64,000 nt of DNA from Kiritimatiellia bacterium (GCA_017514235.1 JAFWKK010000072.1:1-64000); one strand, 5' to 3'; positions 51,629 through 60,499 are shown, counted from the first letter of the stretch. Numbers and translations are program-made. The notes: generated by a model from the sequence alone, not told the origin.

Positions 51629-53413
51629 TCAGAGACAAATTCTCATGAAATCGATGTCCGGCATTGGCGCGGCAGCATTAGAAAGCCTGATGGAATGGAC
51701 GCCCGCTTCAAGTTTCACCGAAATCGACGCCCCGGCAAATCCGTCTGCCGCGGCAGAAACGGTCAGCGGCATCTTTTCGCCACCGTCGATCTGCACGAAA
51801 AACATCCGCTCATCCTGAGTGACACATCTGAAGACAAGGCGTCTCTCGCCAGACGACGAAACGCTGACGTCACGCCATATGAGGTCGTTCGTCTCGCGTC
51901 CTCCCAGATTAACAACCGCCATTCCACCAGAGGCCTTGTCCGCCGCGTCGTAGTAGGCGCGGCCCTGCTTGCGGCAGCTTTCGGTCGAGCCGTACGGCGT
52001 TCCATCCAGTTCGCTGTAGTCGGTGAGATAGGCAGTCTCCGCCTCGTACACCTCGCGGTCAAGCCGGCACTCCGCATCGAAAAGATAGAACTTCGCCGCA
52101 TGCGGCCGCACCTTGACCGCCACCTCGCCCTCGAACTCGCCCACGTCCGCGCGCTCCACGAGGTCGAACGCCGCGATCTTCCCGCCCAAGTCCAGCGACC
52201 GCGCCGACACCGTGAACTCATGTTCCGTCTCGCCCGCGTTGTAGAGCGCGACATAGCGCGACGTGCCAAAGCGCGTCTCGGCATCCTTCACGAGTACGTA
52301 TGCCTCCCCTTCACGTGCAGCGACATAAGCCTGCAGCCCAAGTGGATCCTGGTTCATGCGCACGAGGTACGGATTCGTCACGAGCTTCAGCGTCGCGGGC
52401 GGGATTATGCGCACGTCGTTGCCGAGGACGAGCGGCGACGAGAGGATGCACCACATGCCGAAGTGCGCCGTCTCCTCGTCCAAGGTCATGCCAGTGTCTC
52501 CGCTCGTCCCGAAAGCGGACTTCACCGCGCCCTTGATCTGCCCGACTTCAAGCATGTCGAGGTCGTTGAAGTGGCCTGGGCTCGCGTACGCGCTCAGGTA
52601 GAGGTTTTCGGCGATGATGTTGCGCACCGACTTCCAGCTGGCCCTGATGTCACACGTCGTGCGCCACGATCCAGCGATCTCCGCCGCCCATGTTCCGGGA
52701 AACGCCCATCGACAGATGTTGAAGCGCACGTCCTTCCGCCCCGTCGCCTTGATGGCGTTAGCGATCTCCGTGTAGCGTGTGCGCTCGTCAAGCTTGAGCT
52801 TGCGCCCGCCGCAGTAGTCCACCTTGATGAAGTCGAAGCCAAGTTCGTTGAAGTGCAGCCAACAGTCAGCTGCGTCGTGCCCGTACAGTCCCGCGCCAAG
52901 GCCAGACTTGTCGCCGCCCTCGCTGCCGCAGGTGTTGGCACCCGCATCGGAATACGTACCGGCCTTCATGCCGAGTGCATGGATGCCGTCGACCGTGCCT
53001 TTCATGCCGTTCGGGAAACGTACGGGGTGCATCCTGAGCCATCCGTCCGCGCCGTGCCCGTCGAAGAATCCGTCGTCGATGTTCACGTATACGTAGCCCG
53101 CCGCCTTCAGTCCGTTCGTGGACATCGTCCGCGCCACGCCCACGATGATCTCCTCGGATATGTCGAGAGCGAAGGTGTTCCAGCTCGACCATCCCATCAG
53201 CGGCGTGCGCGGATTCGCGGGCGCGACGGGTCTGCCGCGTTCGAGAAGCCGCTCCGCCCTCGTCCGCATCTCGTCCTTGCGCGATGCATCGATGCGACAA
53301 CGGTTGACGAACGCCTCCTTGCCGTCCTCCGAGATGCGCATCCGCCTGTCGCACTTCGGACACTCAACAAAATTGACTGCAGCAAACGCCGCCGCCAGAG
53401 CGAAACCTGTCAT
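51629..53413 (-). CDS. GH27 alpha-galactosidase with C-terminal carbohydrate-binding domain
   Basis: The ATG at 53413 overlaps the stop of the metallophosphoesterase (ATGA). A short hydrophobic start (FALAAAFAAVNF) is directly followed by CPKCDRRM, an odd zinc-ribbon-like string. The GH27 domain (about 75-420) has MGWSSWNTFALDISEE, YVNIDDGFF, FDFIKVDYCGG (nucleophile Asp) and a later CDIRASW for the acid-base region. A beta-sandwich (about 425-595) ends the protein and resembles CBM35-type modules. It should remove alpha-galactosyl residues from glycans. Confidence 0.9.
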   Translation of the reverse strand: MTGFALAAAFAAVNFVECPKCDRRMRISEDGKEAFVNRCRIDASRKDEMRTRAERLLERGRPVAPANPRTPLMGWSSWNTFALDISEEIIVGVARTMSTNGLKAAGYVYVNIDDGFFDGHGADGWLRMHPVRFPNGMKGTVDGIHALGMKAGTYSDAGANTCGSEGGDKSGLGAGLYGHDAADCWLHFNELGFDFIKVDYCGGRKLKLDERTRYTEIANAIKATGRKDVRFNICRWAFPGTWAAEIAGSWRTTCDIRASWKSVRNIIAENLYLSAYASPGHFNDLDMLEVGQIKGAVKSAFGTSGDTGMTLDEETAHFGMWCILSSPLVLGNDVRIIPPATLKLVTNPYLVRMNQDPLGLQAYVAAREGEAYVLVKDAETRFGTSRYVALYNAGETEHEFTVSARSLDLGGKIAAFDLVERADVGEFEGEVAVKVRPHAAKFYLFDAECRLDREVYEAETAYLTDYSELDGTPYGSTESCRKQGRAYYDAADKASGGMAVVNLGGRETNDLIWRDVSVSSSGERRLVFRCVTQDERMFFVQIDGGEKMPLTVSAAADGFAGASISVKLEAGVHSIRLSNAAAPMPDIDFMRICL

Positions 53414-54384
53414 GTGAAAAGAATCTCCTCGCCGTGGAACATGAAGTTGCCGCCCACGATGTACTGCATCGCCGTGGGGGAGAAACGGTCGCTTGCCGTG
53501 AGATGCATGTGCCCCGTCAGGATGCCCTTCAGCAGGGGCTCGCTCTTGAGACAGGCGATGAAGTCGCGCGTGACGGGATCCTTCCACTGCCACGAGCACA
53601 TCGGTCCGGCGTTGTCATGGGCGAACTTCCTGTTGAACTGCCAATACTTGCGCGAGGCGCGGACAAGCTCCTCGGTGAAGAACGGGCAATGCATGCAGAG
53701 TATGATCGGCAGGCCCTTCCTCACTTCGGCGCGGAAACGCTCGACGTGCTTCTCCGTCACAAACCCGCAGACCTGGTTCATCGTGACGAAGTTGACGCCC
53801 TTGATTACGGTCGATTGCAGCGAAATGTCGAACGGGAACGTCTCAGCAAGAAGCTTCATGCTGAGCGCACCATACTGACGAAGCGTCGCGATGGAACTTT
53901 CGTCCACCTTCTCGCCGGGAATTCGCCGCTGAAACTCGTGGTTGCCCATCGATCCGACCAACGCCTTCTCCTCGCCGAACACCTTCTTGACGATATCAAG
54001 GTTCGCCCGCGTCTGGAAGTCGATGAGGTCGCCCGTATGGATCACGTAGTCGACGTTCATCCGCGCCCACGCGAGCGAATCGCGTAACGCCTCCTCCTGC
54101 CGTCCGCCGAACGTCTTGGAGCGTTTCTTCGCGAACGTCACAAGGTACTCCGGCTCGTCGTCGTACACCGCCGTGAGGTGCGTGTCGGAGATGTGCAGCA
54201 CGGAGAACGGCTGCGGCAATCCGATGTGTATGTGATGGTACGCGATTGCGAGACGCTCCACGACCCCGCGCTTCGGGAAGAGCGACGGATCGTCCTTGCC
54301 GAACGCAGGCAACGCCGATGTTGCGACGATGGTGCCCGCGCCGCCCGCCGCCAATCCCAGGAAATCTCTTCTGTTCAGATTCAT
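53410..54384 (-). CDS. Tat-exported metallophosphoesterase
   Basis: The N-terminus NLNRRDFLGLAAGGAGTIVA is a clear Tat signal. The calcineurin-like motifs are LHISDTHL, HTGDLIDF, GSMGNHEFQRR, CMHCPFF and GILTGHMHL, which together bind two metals. The 324-residue protein is thus an exported phosphodiesterase or phosphatase. It overlaps both neighbours by ATGA and is the middle gene of a three-gene exported operon with a lactamase-fold hydrolase and an alpha-galactosidase. It could release phosphate from a phosphorylated glycan, by inference. Confidence 0.85.
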   Translation of the reverse strand: MNLNRRDFLGLAAGGAGTIVATSALPAFGKDDPSLFPKRGVVERLAIAYHHIHIGLPQPFSVLHISDTHLTAVYDDEPEYLVTFAKKRSKTFGGRQEEALRDSLAWARMNVDYVIHTGDLIDFQTRANLDIVKKVFGEEKALVGSMGNHEFQRRIPGEKVDESSIATLRQYGALSMKLLAETFPFDISLQSTVIKGVNFVTMNQVCGFVTEKHVERFRAEVRKGLPIILCMHCPFFTEELVRASRKYWQFNRKFAHDNAGPMCSWQWKDPVTRDFIACLKSEPLLKGILTGHMHLTASDRFSPTAMQYIVGGNFMFHGEEILFT

Positions 54385-55721
54385 GCTTTTCCTTTCGAAA
54401 CGAAATCGTACGCTCCCGTCACCTTCATGGACTCGTCGTCAGCCGTAACGTAGGCGAGATTGTACGTCTTGCCACCCGGCGCGACGGTCAGCACCATGTG
54501 CCCCGCTTCAAACGACTCAGGCGCAATGTCGGCAAGAAACGGCTTGTCCGCCATCTCGATACGCTTCAGCGGAGTAAACACCCCTGGCGCAATCAGACGC
54601 GGACCGGGATAGATCGACCGATCAGCAAGACGCTCCAGCGTCACCTCCGGCAGATGCACCTTGTCCCACACGCACGCCGTCCACACGCGCGCCTGAAGAG
54701 CAGAGACGATGGACTTAGCCATCGAATAGCATCCGTGATGCCCCATCTTCGCCACATCGACCGGGTCAAGTTCCGGCGCGATGCAATCCTCCATCCACAG
54801 CCTCGTGCCGTCTGGCTTCTTCATGTGCTCCGCGAAGTCGCCCGCCGTGTAGAAGCGAAACGGACCGTACTGCACCATCACGCCAAGGCTCATGCAATTC
54901 TCGTTGAACCACCCTTTGTAGCCTCGCAGCCAGCCGAAGAGATCCTTTACGTTTCCGTCGCGGCAGAGGATCTTGCCATTGCCGCAGATGTTCGTTATCT
55001 TGAACGCCGGATATTCGGCGGCATTCCGGCGCATCGCCACCTGGTTGATCGCGCCCACACGGAATGGCACCATCTCCAATCCGTCGCGCTCTTGCAAATA
55101 TGCAATCGTCTTGCGGATATGCGGCAGACACGCCGTATCACCCTGCTCGTCCGGAACTGGATCGTTGAACTTCGGCCAGCCCCGGTCGAAGCCATAGCGA
55201 AACTTCAGCGTCTCCGCCGCAAGCATGAACCCGCTTCGCCAAATCTTCTGGCCTTTCCATTCGATTGGCTGCCCCGCGCCCCAGCCATCCATGCCGCCAT
55301 GGTCGTCATGGTGATGCGAGAGCATCATGTAATCGACGTCCGTCTTGTTCGGATTGACGCGCGTGACATAGCGGGCGATCCACTCGCCCGCGTACCGCTT
55401 GCCGTTCGGGAGTATCCACACCGCGAGCTTGCCGCGCGTCCATGCCGGATGGTCGCCGCAGTCGAGCAGCATCGTCGTGCCGTCCGGCAGAATCCAGAAC
55501 ATACTCTCTGCAACGCCTGTGTAGATGAAATGCACCTGAAACTCGCCCGGCTTCCACGGCGGCAGCGGCTTTCCCGCCAGCGGATGCGTGGAACCGTCGG
55601 GAGGGACGCGATTCATCGCGTCCGTAACGGTCGCAGAGGGCTGCGTCCCGCCCGTTGCATAACCCACCGCCCCCACGAACGGCGCGACCAAAGCCGACTT
55701 CACGAAATCACGTCTGTTCAC
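54381..55721 (-). CDS. Tat-exported metallo-beta-lactamase-fold hydrolase
   Basis: The GTG at 55721 follows AGGAGG with 9 bases spacing. The ATG at 55760 lies inside the -10 and is excluded. VNRRDFVKSALVAPFVGAVG is a Tat signal. The MBL fold has LLDCGDH and the zinc motif LSHHHDDHGG (HxHxDH), FYTAGDF, and MGHHGCYS for late ligands. The 446 residues contain a long insertion after the HxHxDH motif. Relatives hydrolyse esters, lactones or sulfate esters. The role is probably in the degradation of the same glycan as the downstream genes. Confidence 0.82.
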   Translation of the reverse strand: MNRRDFVKSALVAPFVGAVGYATGGTQPSATVTDAMNRVPPDGSTHPLAGKPLPPWKPGEFQVHFIYTGVAESMFWILPDGTTMLLDCGDHPAWTRGKLAVWILPNGKRYAGEWIARYVTRVNPNKTDVDYMMLSHHHDDHGGMDGWGAGQPIEWKGQKIWRSGFMLAAETLKFRYGFDRGWPKFNDPVPDEQGDTACLPHIRKTIAYLQERDGLEMVPFRVGAINQVAMRRNAAEYPAFKITNICGNGKILCRDGNVKDLFGWLRGYKGWFNENCMSLGVMVQYGPFRFYTAGDFAEHMKKPDGTRLWMEDCIAPELDPVDVAKMGHHGCYSMAKSIVSALQARVWTACVWDKVHLPEVTLERLADRSIYPGPRLIAPGVFTPLKRIEMADKPFLADIAPESFEAGHMVLTVAPGGKTYNLAYVTADDESMKVTGAYDFVSKGKA

Positions 55722-55758
55722 CTTTTGTAAACCTCCTGTTCTGTCTTGACAGGAGAAC

Positions 55759-55767
55759 ATTATATCA
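55759..55767 (-). promoter_or_regulatory. Promoter of the MBL/phosphoesterase/GH27 operon
   Basis: The minus strand reads TGATATAAT, an extended -10, 37 bases before the GTG at 55721. AGGAGG follows the start site. Confidence 0.55.
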
Positions 55768-55775
55768 CATCTGCG

Positions 55776-57083
55776 TCAATCAAGACCTGCGCGGCAGACC
55801 ACGCGGAATCCGTACTCCGAATCGCGAGCGCTCGTACCCTTGTATTCGCGACGTGCAGACCGGCACTGGCTGGCCTGTGTCTTGTACCAGGTTCCGCCGC
55901 GAGCAACACGAACCTTCCATGACGAACCGTCCAGCCTCTTGGTAGGATCCTCCAGATTGATGTTCGGAATGCCATTCGGCGAATAATCCCCGCTATACCA
56001 GTCAAGACACCATTCCCAAACATTTCCATGCATGTCATAAAGTCCCCAGCTGTTCGGCTCATAGGAACCGACAACGGCCGTGCTATCTGCCGAACCACCG
56101 TTCAGACTGTATCTGCCAAGACGGTTCAGGTTTACGTCCTCGTCCGCGCCAGTAATGGTCGAGCCATCGTTCCAGCTGCCTTCGCCATTCCCTGCGCGGC
56201 AAGCGTATTCCCATTGCGCATCGCTCGGCAGGTCAAAGTCAAGGCCAGTTCGTGCATTGAGAATACCAAGGAAGGAACTGGATGCGGGAGGGTTCGGCCA
56301 CGAATGCTCCGCTATCTCGGCGTCGCTTGCCTCGACTCCGGCACAAAGGCGAATCTCGTCATAGCTGACTTGCTCCACAGGGCGCATCTCGCCTTGGAAG
56401 CTCGCGGGTGTCGGACGAGAGGAATTCAGGCACGCCCACTGAGCCTGCGTGAATTGGAACACGCCGATGTAGTAGTCATTTGTCAGCGTAACCTGATGCA
56501 TCGTCTCATTGCTGTCACGGGACTTCTCGTACATGCTTCCCATGTTCCACGTAATGCCCTGCGCCATGATCTTGCGCATCACGAGGTCATACTTGCGGTA
56601 GTTCGCGTTCGCGAGAAGTCCGCCCGGCAGGTAGTCGGCGGCAGGATAGTACTTTTGGGAGTTGGCCTGTGCGCCAGGTCGGATATCCACAACCATGTAG
56701 TTGGGCGTATTGTCCAGCGCCCATGCCGTCACCACTGCACGCGCACCGCCGGCGGCGATCTTGTGCCCTGCCCACGGCGACTTGTCCGGACGCCACGTGA
56801 TGACATGGCTGCCGGCGTCCTCCTTCTCCCACACGTCGCCAGACACGTTCCACAGCGCTTCGCCGCCAATGGACGTCCACTTCGTCTCGCCATTCACCAC
56901 GCAGTTCGTCTCCACATCGAGCGTGACCACAGCAGCAGTGTCCAGGTCGTATGTGATCGTGACACGATGCGAATTGCTTGGTTGCGCCATCCTGACGTTG
57001 GAAACCTCAGGCGTCGACGAAGCGAAGACCGTTGACGCAAAGCCAAATGCTCCAATCGCGCATATTGCATTCTTGATGTTCAT
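55776..57083 (-). CDS. Exported SUMF1-domain (formylglycine-enzyme-like) protein
   Basis: A signal peptide (ICAIGAFGFASTVFA) is followed by a beta-rich region (about 20-135) and a SUMF1 domain (about 165-430): FQFTQAQWACLNSS, RPVEQVSYDEIRL, FDLPSDAQWEYACRAG, GLYDMHGNVWEWCLDW and VARGGTW with CRSARREY near the end. The catalytic Cys pair of true formylglycine-generating enzymes is not seen: only CRSA is kept. So it is probably a binding or structural member of the superfamily. It is the third gene of the sigma/anti-sigma set. Confidence 0.82.
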   Translation of the reverse strand: MNIKNAICAIGAFGFASTVFASSTPEVSNVRMAQPSNSHRVTITYDLDTAAVVTLDVETNCVVNGETKWTSIGGEALWNVSGDVWEKEDAGSHVITWRPDKSPWAGHKIAAGGARAVVTAWALDNTPNYMVVDIRPGAQANSQKYYPAADYLPGGLLANANYRKYDLVMRKIMAQGITWNMGSMYEKSRDSNETMHQVTLTNDYYIGVFQFTQAQWACLNSSRPTPASFQGEMRPVEQVSYDEIRLCAGVEASDAEIAEHSWPNPPASSSFLGILNARTGLDFDLPSDAQWEYACRAGNGEGSWNDGSTITGADEDVNLNRLGRYSLNGGSADSTAVVGSYEPNSWGLYDMHGNVWEWCLDWYSGDYSPNGIPNINLEDPTKRLDGSSWKVRVARGGTWYKTQASQCRSARREYKGTSARDSEYGFRVVCRAGLD

Positions 57084-57123
57084 CTTGATGTCCTTTCCTG
57101 TTGTTTTTTAGATTGTTGTTTGC

Positions 57124-58557
57124 TTAACGAATTTGCAGCAGCATGCCGAAACGCGTGTCCGTCGCGTCAAGCGCAATTCCGTCGGACCACTCTTGCGTAC
57201 GGTACCGCGCCTCGATGGCTGCAGTCGGCGCCTCCTCCGCAGCTGCATGGCTATTCGCCTTAGCCGCTGTAATGGGGTCGCCCGATACAATGCAGCTGTA
57301 CCATCCCGACATGCCGAAGCGAGCCTCATCCACTTTCTGGTTTGCGGCAAGTTCGCCGACCGAAAGAGCCCTGTCGTACAGACGAATGGCATATATCTCG
57401 CCCGCCCACGGCTCGCTCCTTGCGGTCGTTTTGCGGTCGCCAACCATCACCACGCCTGTTGCGTCATACCACGAGGTCTGCACTGTGTTTTGCGCACGCA
57501 CGTAGCCGTCCATGCTTGCCGATATGACGACATCCGAACTGTTGTCCTCATAGACAGCGGACAGCGAATGGACGACGTCACCATTCGCATCAGGGATGGA
57601 GATTGTTTGCCCGGAATGCGCATTCGTGAAAATTGCTCTGGTGCCGCCGCTGAAAGCGACAATCCGCGATATGTACCAATCCGTGTTCCCCCACTTCAGC
57701 CCAGAGACGAACAGACAAGCGCCACCCGCCATCTTATAGACAACCTCAATTGTCGTATAGCGCGGTGCTGCAGTTGAACCCGCCGCACCTGCACCATCAA
57801 CATAAAGAGCTTTCCCGTTCACCCATGATTCGCCGTTGTTGAGCAACGTCATATCACAGGATCCTTTCAGATCCTTCCACACCGCCGACAGGGGGTTGTG
57901 CGTTCCCGTTCCGGCGTTGTCGATGCCGTCCCATTGGGCGATAAGCCCTTCCTGCACGTAGCTCGCGCTCGTGTAGCCGCCACCGTCGGCACCCGCCGCC
58001 AGCGGCGCGGAGGTCAACGTCGCTGCAAGGGCGGCCATGACCGGTTTCCTCATTGTCATGCTTTGCTCCCCTTCTTTTAGTTGACCGATTGAAGCTACAT
58101 AAGGATCGGAAGAGACGATCGAGACGTATTCCGTCCCTTCTGTCGCTTCTGTTCCTTTCGCGGCGTCGGTCGTTCGAGGATGTGCCGCCTCGGCGTCTTT
58201 CAGGTCTGCCGAATGTCGCTCTGCTATCACGACAGCCGCGAGACCAACGAACGACGCCATGGCCGCCAACGCAGCAGCGACCTTCCACAGCCGCCCGAAC
58301 CTGAACATCCGGAACCGGCGCTCCGGCACGATGTGCGCTGCGAGAAAACGTCCGGCAAAACCCTCTGGCAGACGTTCGCCCGCAAGGGCATCGTTCAAGG
58401 CGCGATAGGCAAGAGCCTGATTCTGCTTGCGCCGGTCGAAATAACCTCGGCAGTCAGCGCATCGCGACAGGTGAAGATTCACCTTGCGCCTGGCGAACCC
58501 CGTTAGCGCGTTATCCAAGAAGCGCTCAACGAGCGAACGACATTCCTGGCAGTTCAT
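57124..58557 (-). CDS. Zinc-finger anti-sigma factor fused to a LamG-like domain
   Basis: Residues 1-60 hold the anti-sigma zinc finger (NCQECRSLVERFLDNALTG; HLSRCADCRGYF, HxxxCxxC). One membrane helix lies at about 92-112 (VAAALAAMASFVGLAAVVIA). The rest (from about 185) is a LamG/concanavalin-like beta-sandwich. At residue 167 there is an internal ATG with GGGGAG before it and a second signal peptide (MTMRKPVMAALAATLTSAPL), so the tail can be made as a separate secreted protein. The start overlaps the sigma gene by ATGA. The layout fits a surface sensor that holds the sigma factor. Confidence 0.78.
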   Translation of the reverse strand: MNCQECRSLVERFLDNALTGFARRKVNLHLSRCADCRGYFDRRKQNQALAYRALNDALAGERLPEGFAGRFLAAHIVPERRFRMFRFGRLWKVAAALAAMASFVGLAAVVIAERHSADLKDAEAAHPRTTDAAKGTEATEGTEYVSIVSSDPYVASIGQLKEGEQSMTMRKPVMAALAATLTSAPLAAGADGGGYTSASYVQEGLIAQWDGIDNAGTGTHNPLSAVWKDLKGSCDMTLLNNGESWVNGKALYVDGAGAAGSTAAPRYTTIEVVYKMAGGACLFVSGLKWGNTDWYISRIVAFSGGTRAIFTNAHSGQTISIPDANGDVVHSLSAVYEDNSSDVVISASMDGYVRAQNTVQTSWYDATGVVMVGDRKTTARSEPWAGEIYAIRLYDRALSVGELAANQKVDEARFGMSGWYSCIVSGDPITAAKANSHAAAEEAPTAAIEARYRTQEWSDGIALDATDTRFGMLLQIR

Positions 58558-59177
58558 TTCGCATTCCCCTTTCCTGCCGGACCTTCTCCGGCGAGAATTC
58601 CGTGCAAAGCGGCACGGGCGTTGAAAAGACGTGACATCACCGTTCCCTGCGGCACACCAAGGATGTCCGCCATCTCGGCAATGCTGCGATCCTCGAAATA
58701 GCGGAGCAAGACAGCCTCCCGCAGCACGGGCGAGAGGCGGCAGACGGCCGCGCGCACCGCCGGGGCGTCCACTTCAGCCAAAAGACGCTCAACGTCCTCC
58801 ATTCCTGCGTCGGAAGGGACAGACTTTGCCTCATCTGCGTACGGGGCATCCCGCAACGTCTCAGAAAACACCAATTCCACTTCCTTGCCCCTACAGTCCA
58901 TGCGCCGGAAGTTAAGCATAATGCGATATAGCCAGCTGAAGAATGGAGCCCGTCCGCGATACTGCGCAATTTTGCGCACCGCCTGAGCCAACGTGCGAAA
59001 TACAAGTTCTTCGGCATCCGCCTGATTGGAACAAAGCACCATGGCAGCGGCATATAGCCGATTGCCGTACTCGTCAATCAGCCGCCGCGCCCCCCGCTCG
59101 GGATTCGCTTCGATCTCTTCCCAGACTTCCATTCCGTCAGGCGATATGATGCGCTTTTCTAAAGTAAGATGCAACAT
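58554..59177 (-). CDS. ECF-family RNA polymerase sigma factor
   Basis: The ATG at 59177 is chosen. The open frame continues upstream for 54 codons, but these are a relic of a permease gene. A shorter start at 59132 (MEVWEEIEANPE) is possible. Region 2 (about residues 22-100) reads LIDEYGNRLYAAAMVLCSNQ and FFSWLYRIMLNFRRMD. Region 4 (about 140-195) has LSPVLREAVLLRYFEDRSIA and PQGTVMSRLFNARAALH. The length of 207 is normal. The anti-sigma gene follows with an ATGA overlap, so activity is set by release from that membrane protein. Confidence 0.88.
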   Translation of the reverse strand: MLHLTLEKRIISPDGMEVWEEIEANPERGARRLIDEYGNRLYAAAMVLCSNQADAEELVFRTLAQAVRKIAQYRGRAPFFSWLYRIMLNFRRMDCRGKEVELVFSETLRDAPYADEAKSVPSDAGMEDVERLLAEVDAPAVRAAVCRLSPVLREAVLLRYFEDRSIAEMADILGVPQGTVMSRLFNARAALHGILAGEGPAGKGNAK

Positions 59178-59207
59178 CAAGCAATCACATTCACTGTATA
59201 ATCGAGA

Positions 59208-59345
59208 GACAAGCACCGTGGCAGGCGCAGAGATTGTAAGGCAGACGGCAAGCGGCTTCGCGACGGAGCCGCGAAGCCGCTTGTACGCCTGCCGGGGCAT
59301 CGCCCCGATTCCGCAATATCCGGCTGCCGCATCCACCACGACGAC
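59208..59345 (-). pseudogene. Relic of an SO_0444/ArsP-type permease gene
   Basis: The minus strand of this gap encodes QAYKRLRGSVAKPLAVCLTI followed by SAPATVLV, which matches QAYRRLLGSVAKPLAAGLAV and SALVTVLV of the intact permease at 4127-5128 (near residues 158-185). DNA similarity runs from 59208 to about 59345. The relic is in frame with the sigma gene. It shows that a second permease copy once stood between the barrel gene and sigma factor. Confidence 0.8.
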
Positions 59346-59364
59346 CGGCTCCGGAGCGCTCAGA

Positions 59365-60306
59365 TCAGAAATTGAGCGTAAGCGCGAGTCCTGCTATGAA
59401 ATTCCAGCTGTGGTCCCACTTGCCGGTCGCCTCGTACTCACGGGAGGCGTCGCGTATCTTGCGGTCGAACAGGAAGTCGGAGTAGCCGACATACCCCGAA
59501 AGCTTGAGATTGTCGCACACCTTCCACTCAAGCTCGGCCTTGACCATCGTGTCCATCAGACCCGAATGGTCGAGGGGATCGCCGTCCGGCTTCGCCGCAT
59601 ACGCCCTTACGCGCATCGCGTTGCCAAAGCCCTGCGCGATAGAGGGACGCAACGAAAGAACGGGGTCCGCCCCTTCCTCGTCGCCGTCGACGAGCGCGAA
59701 GGCATGTCCGATCTCAAGGTTCAGGTACGTGCCGTTGTCGCGCATGATGTCGCGCTCGTACAGGAACGCAGGTTCAAACCAGAGGTCGGGCAGGCCAAAC
59801 TCAAGCGTGACGAACTGCGTGTCCTCGGAGATGGACTTGTCCCACGGGGTCACTCCCTTGGCCTTGGAGTTCGGATGGAACTCGTAGTCGTAGCCGATTG
59901 CGAACTCGACCGAAGTCGGAAGCCACTCATAGTCGTCGGACGAGAAGGTGTGGCCAAAAGTGGCCGTGGGATGGAGCTCGGTGTACTGGAACTGGCGGCT
60001 CGTGTAGCCGGCGCGGCGCCCGTACTTCGTTACGTCGAAGATGGCGCTGACGCCAAGCGTCACCCAGTCGAAGAACGTGATCTCGCCCGCCGGAGTGAGG
60101 ATCGGGTCCTTGTTGTCGACGAAACCGTAGCTCAGGTACTTCGAGTCGAACGCGAGCGACGCCTCGGCGGATACTATCGGGGTCTCGTTGAACGAGACGC
60201 CTTCGCCGGGAGTGTACGCCCAGCCTTCGGACTTCTCTTCCTCACCAGCGAACGCCATACCGCAGACTGCGGCAGTGCACGCAAGCGCAATGGTCTTTGC
60301 TTTCAT
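59365..60306 (-). CDS. Outer-membrane beta-barrel protein (paralogue 2), downstream of feo
   Basis: The 313-residue protein has a signal peptide (IALACTAAVCGMAFA), shares GWAYTPGEGVSF, SAEASLAFDSKYLSYGFVDN and YGRRAGYTSR with the barrel at 50502-51461, and ends LTLNF. It follows the FeoB-associated Cys-rich gene by only 37 bases, with an AAAGGAG but no promoter that I can see. It is therefore probably part of the feo message. A role in iron entry or binding is a guess from that position. Confidence 0.78.
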   Translation of the reverse strand: MKAKTIALACTAAVCGMAFAGEEEKSEGWAYTPGEGVSFNETPIVSAEASLAFDSKYLSYGFVDNKDPILTPAGEITFFDWVTLGVSAIFDVTKYGRRAGYTSRQFQYTELHPTATFGHTFSSDDYEWLPTSVEFAIGYDYEFHPNSKAKGVTPWDKSISEDTQFVTLEFGLPDLWFEPAFLYERDIMRDNGTYLNLEIGHAFALVDGDEEGADPVLSLRPSIAQGFGNAMRVRAYAAKPDGDPLDHSGLMDTMVKAELEWKVCDNLKLSGYVGYSDFLFDRKIRDASREYEATGKWDHSWNFIAGLALTLNF

Positions 60307-60343
60307 TTACTTCTTTTCTCCTTTTTTTGGTTGTTGAGTGAAA

Positions 60344-60499
60344 TCACCCTTCGTCGTTGCAATGGCAGCAGCACCCGCCACCGCAAGACTTCCGATAGCC
60401 GCCGCATTCGCAGGGCGCGCCCTTCTTCATGTTGCGCCAAACCGCGAGCGCGGCAAGCGCGAGAACAATCCCTAAGACAACCGCTGACGCCGCATTCAT
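60344..60499 (-). CDS. FeoB-associated Cys-rich membrane protein
   Basis: The 51-residue protein reads MNAASAVVLGIVLALAALAV (membrane helix), then WRNMKKGAPCECGGY, KSCGGGCCCHCNDEG. One helix followed by a Cys-rich tail (eight Cys) is the FeoB-associated family. It overlaps the feoB stop by ATGA. The Cys tail may bind Fe(II) or an Fe-S cluster at the transporter mouth, replacing FeoC. It is too short for an ORF cut-off of 60 codons. Confidence 0.82.
   Translation of the reverse strand: MNAASAVVLGIVLALAALAVWRNMKKGAPCECGGYRKSCGGGCCCHCNDEG

Noticed and set aside
51422-53878. 818-codon open frame on the plus strand
   Set aside because: It lies opposite the GH27 gene and has no domain or ribosome site; a shadow of the real gene.
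55776-57083. True formylglycine-generating sulfatase activator
   Set aside because: The catalytic cysteine pair is not visible, the protein is exported by a Sec-type signal and no sulfatase gene is nearby; it is kept as a SUMF1-like protein only.
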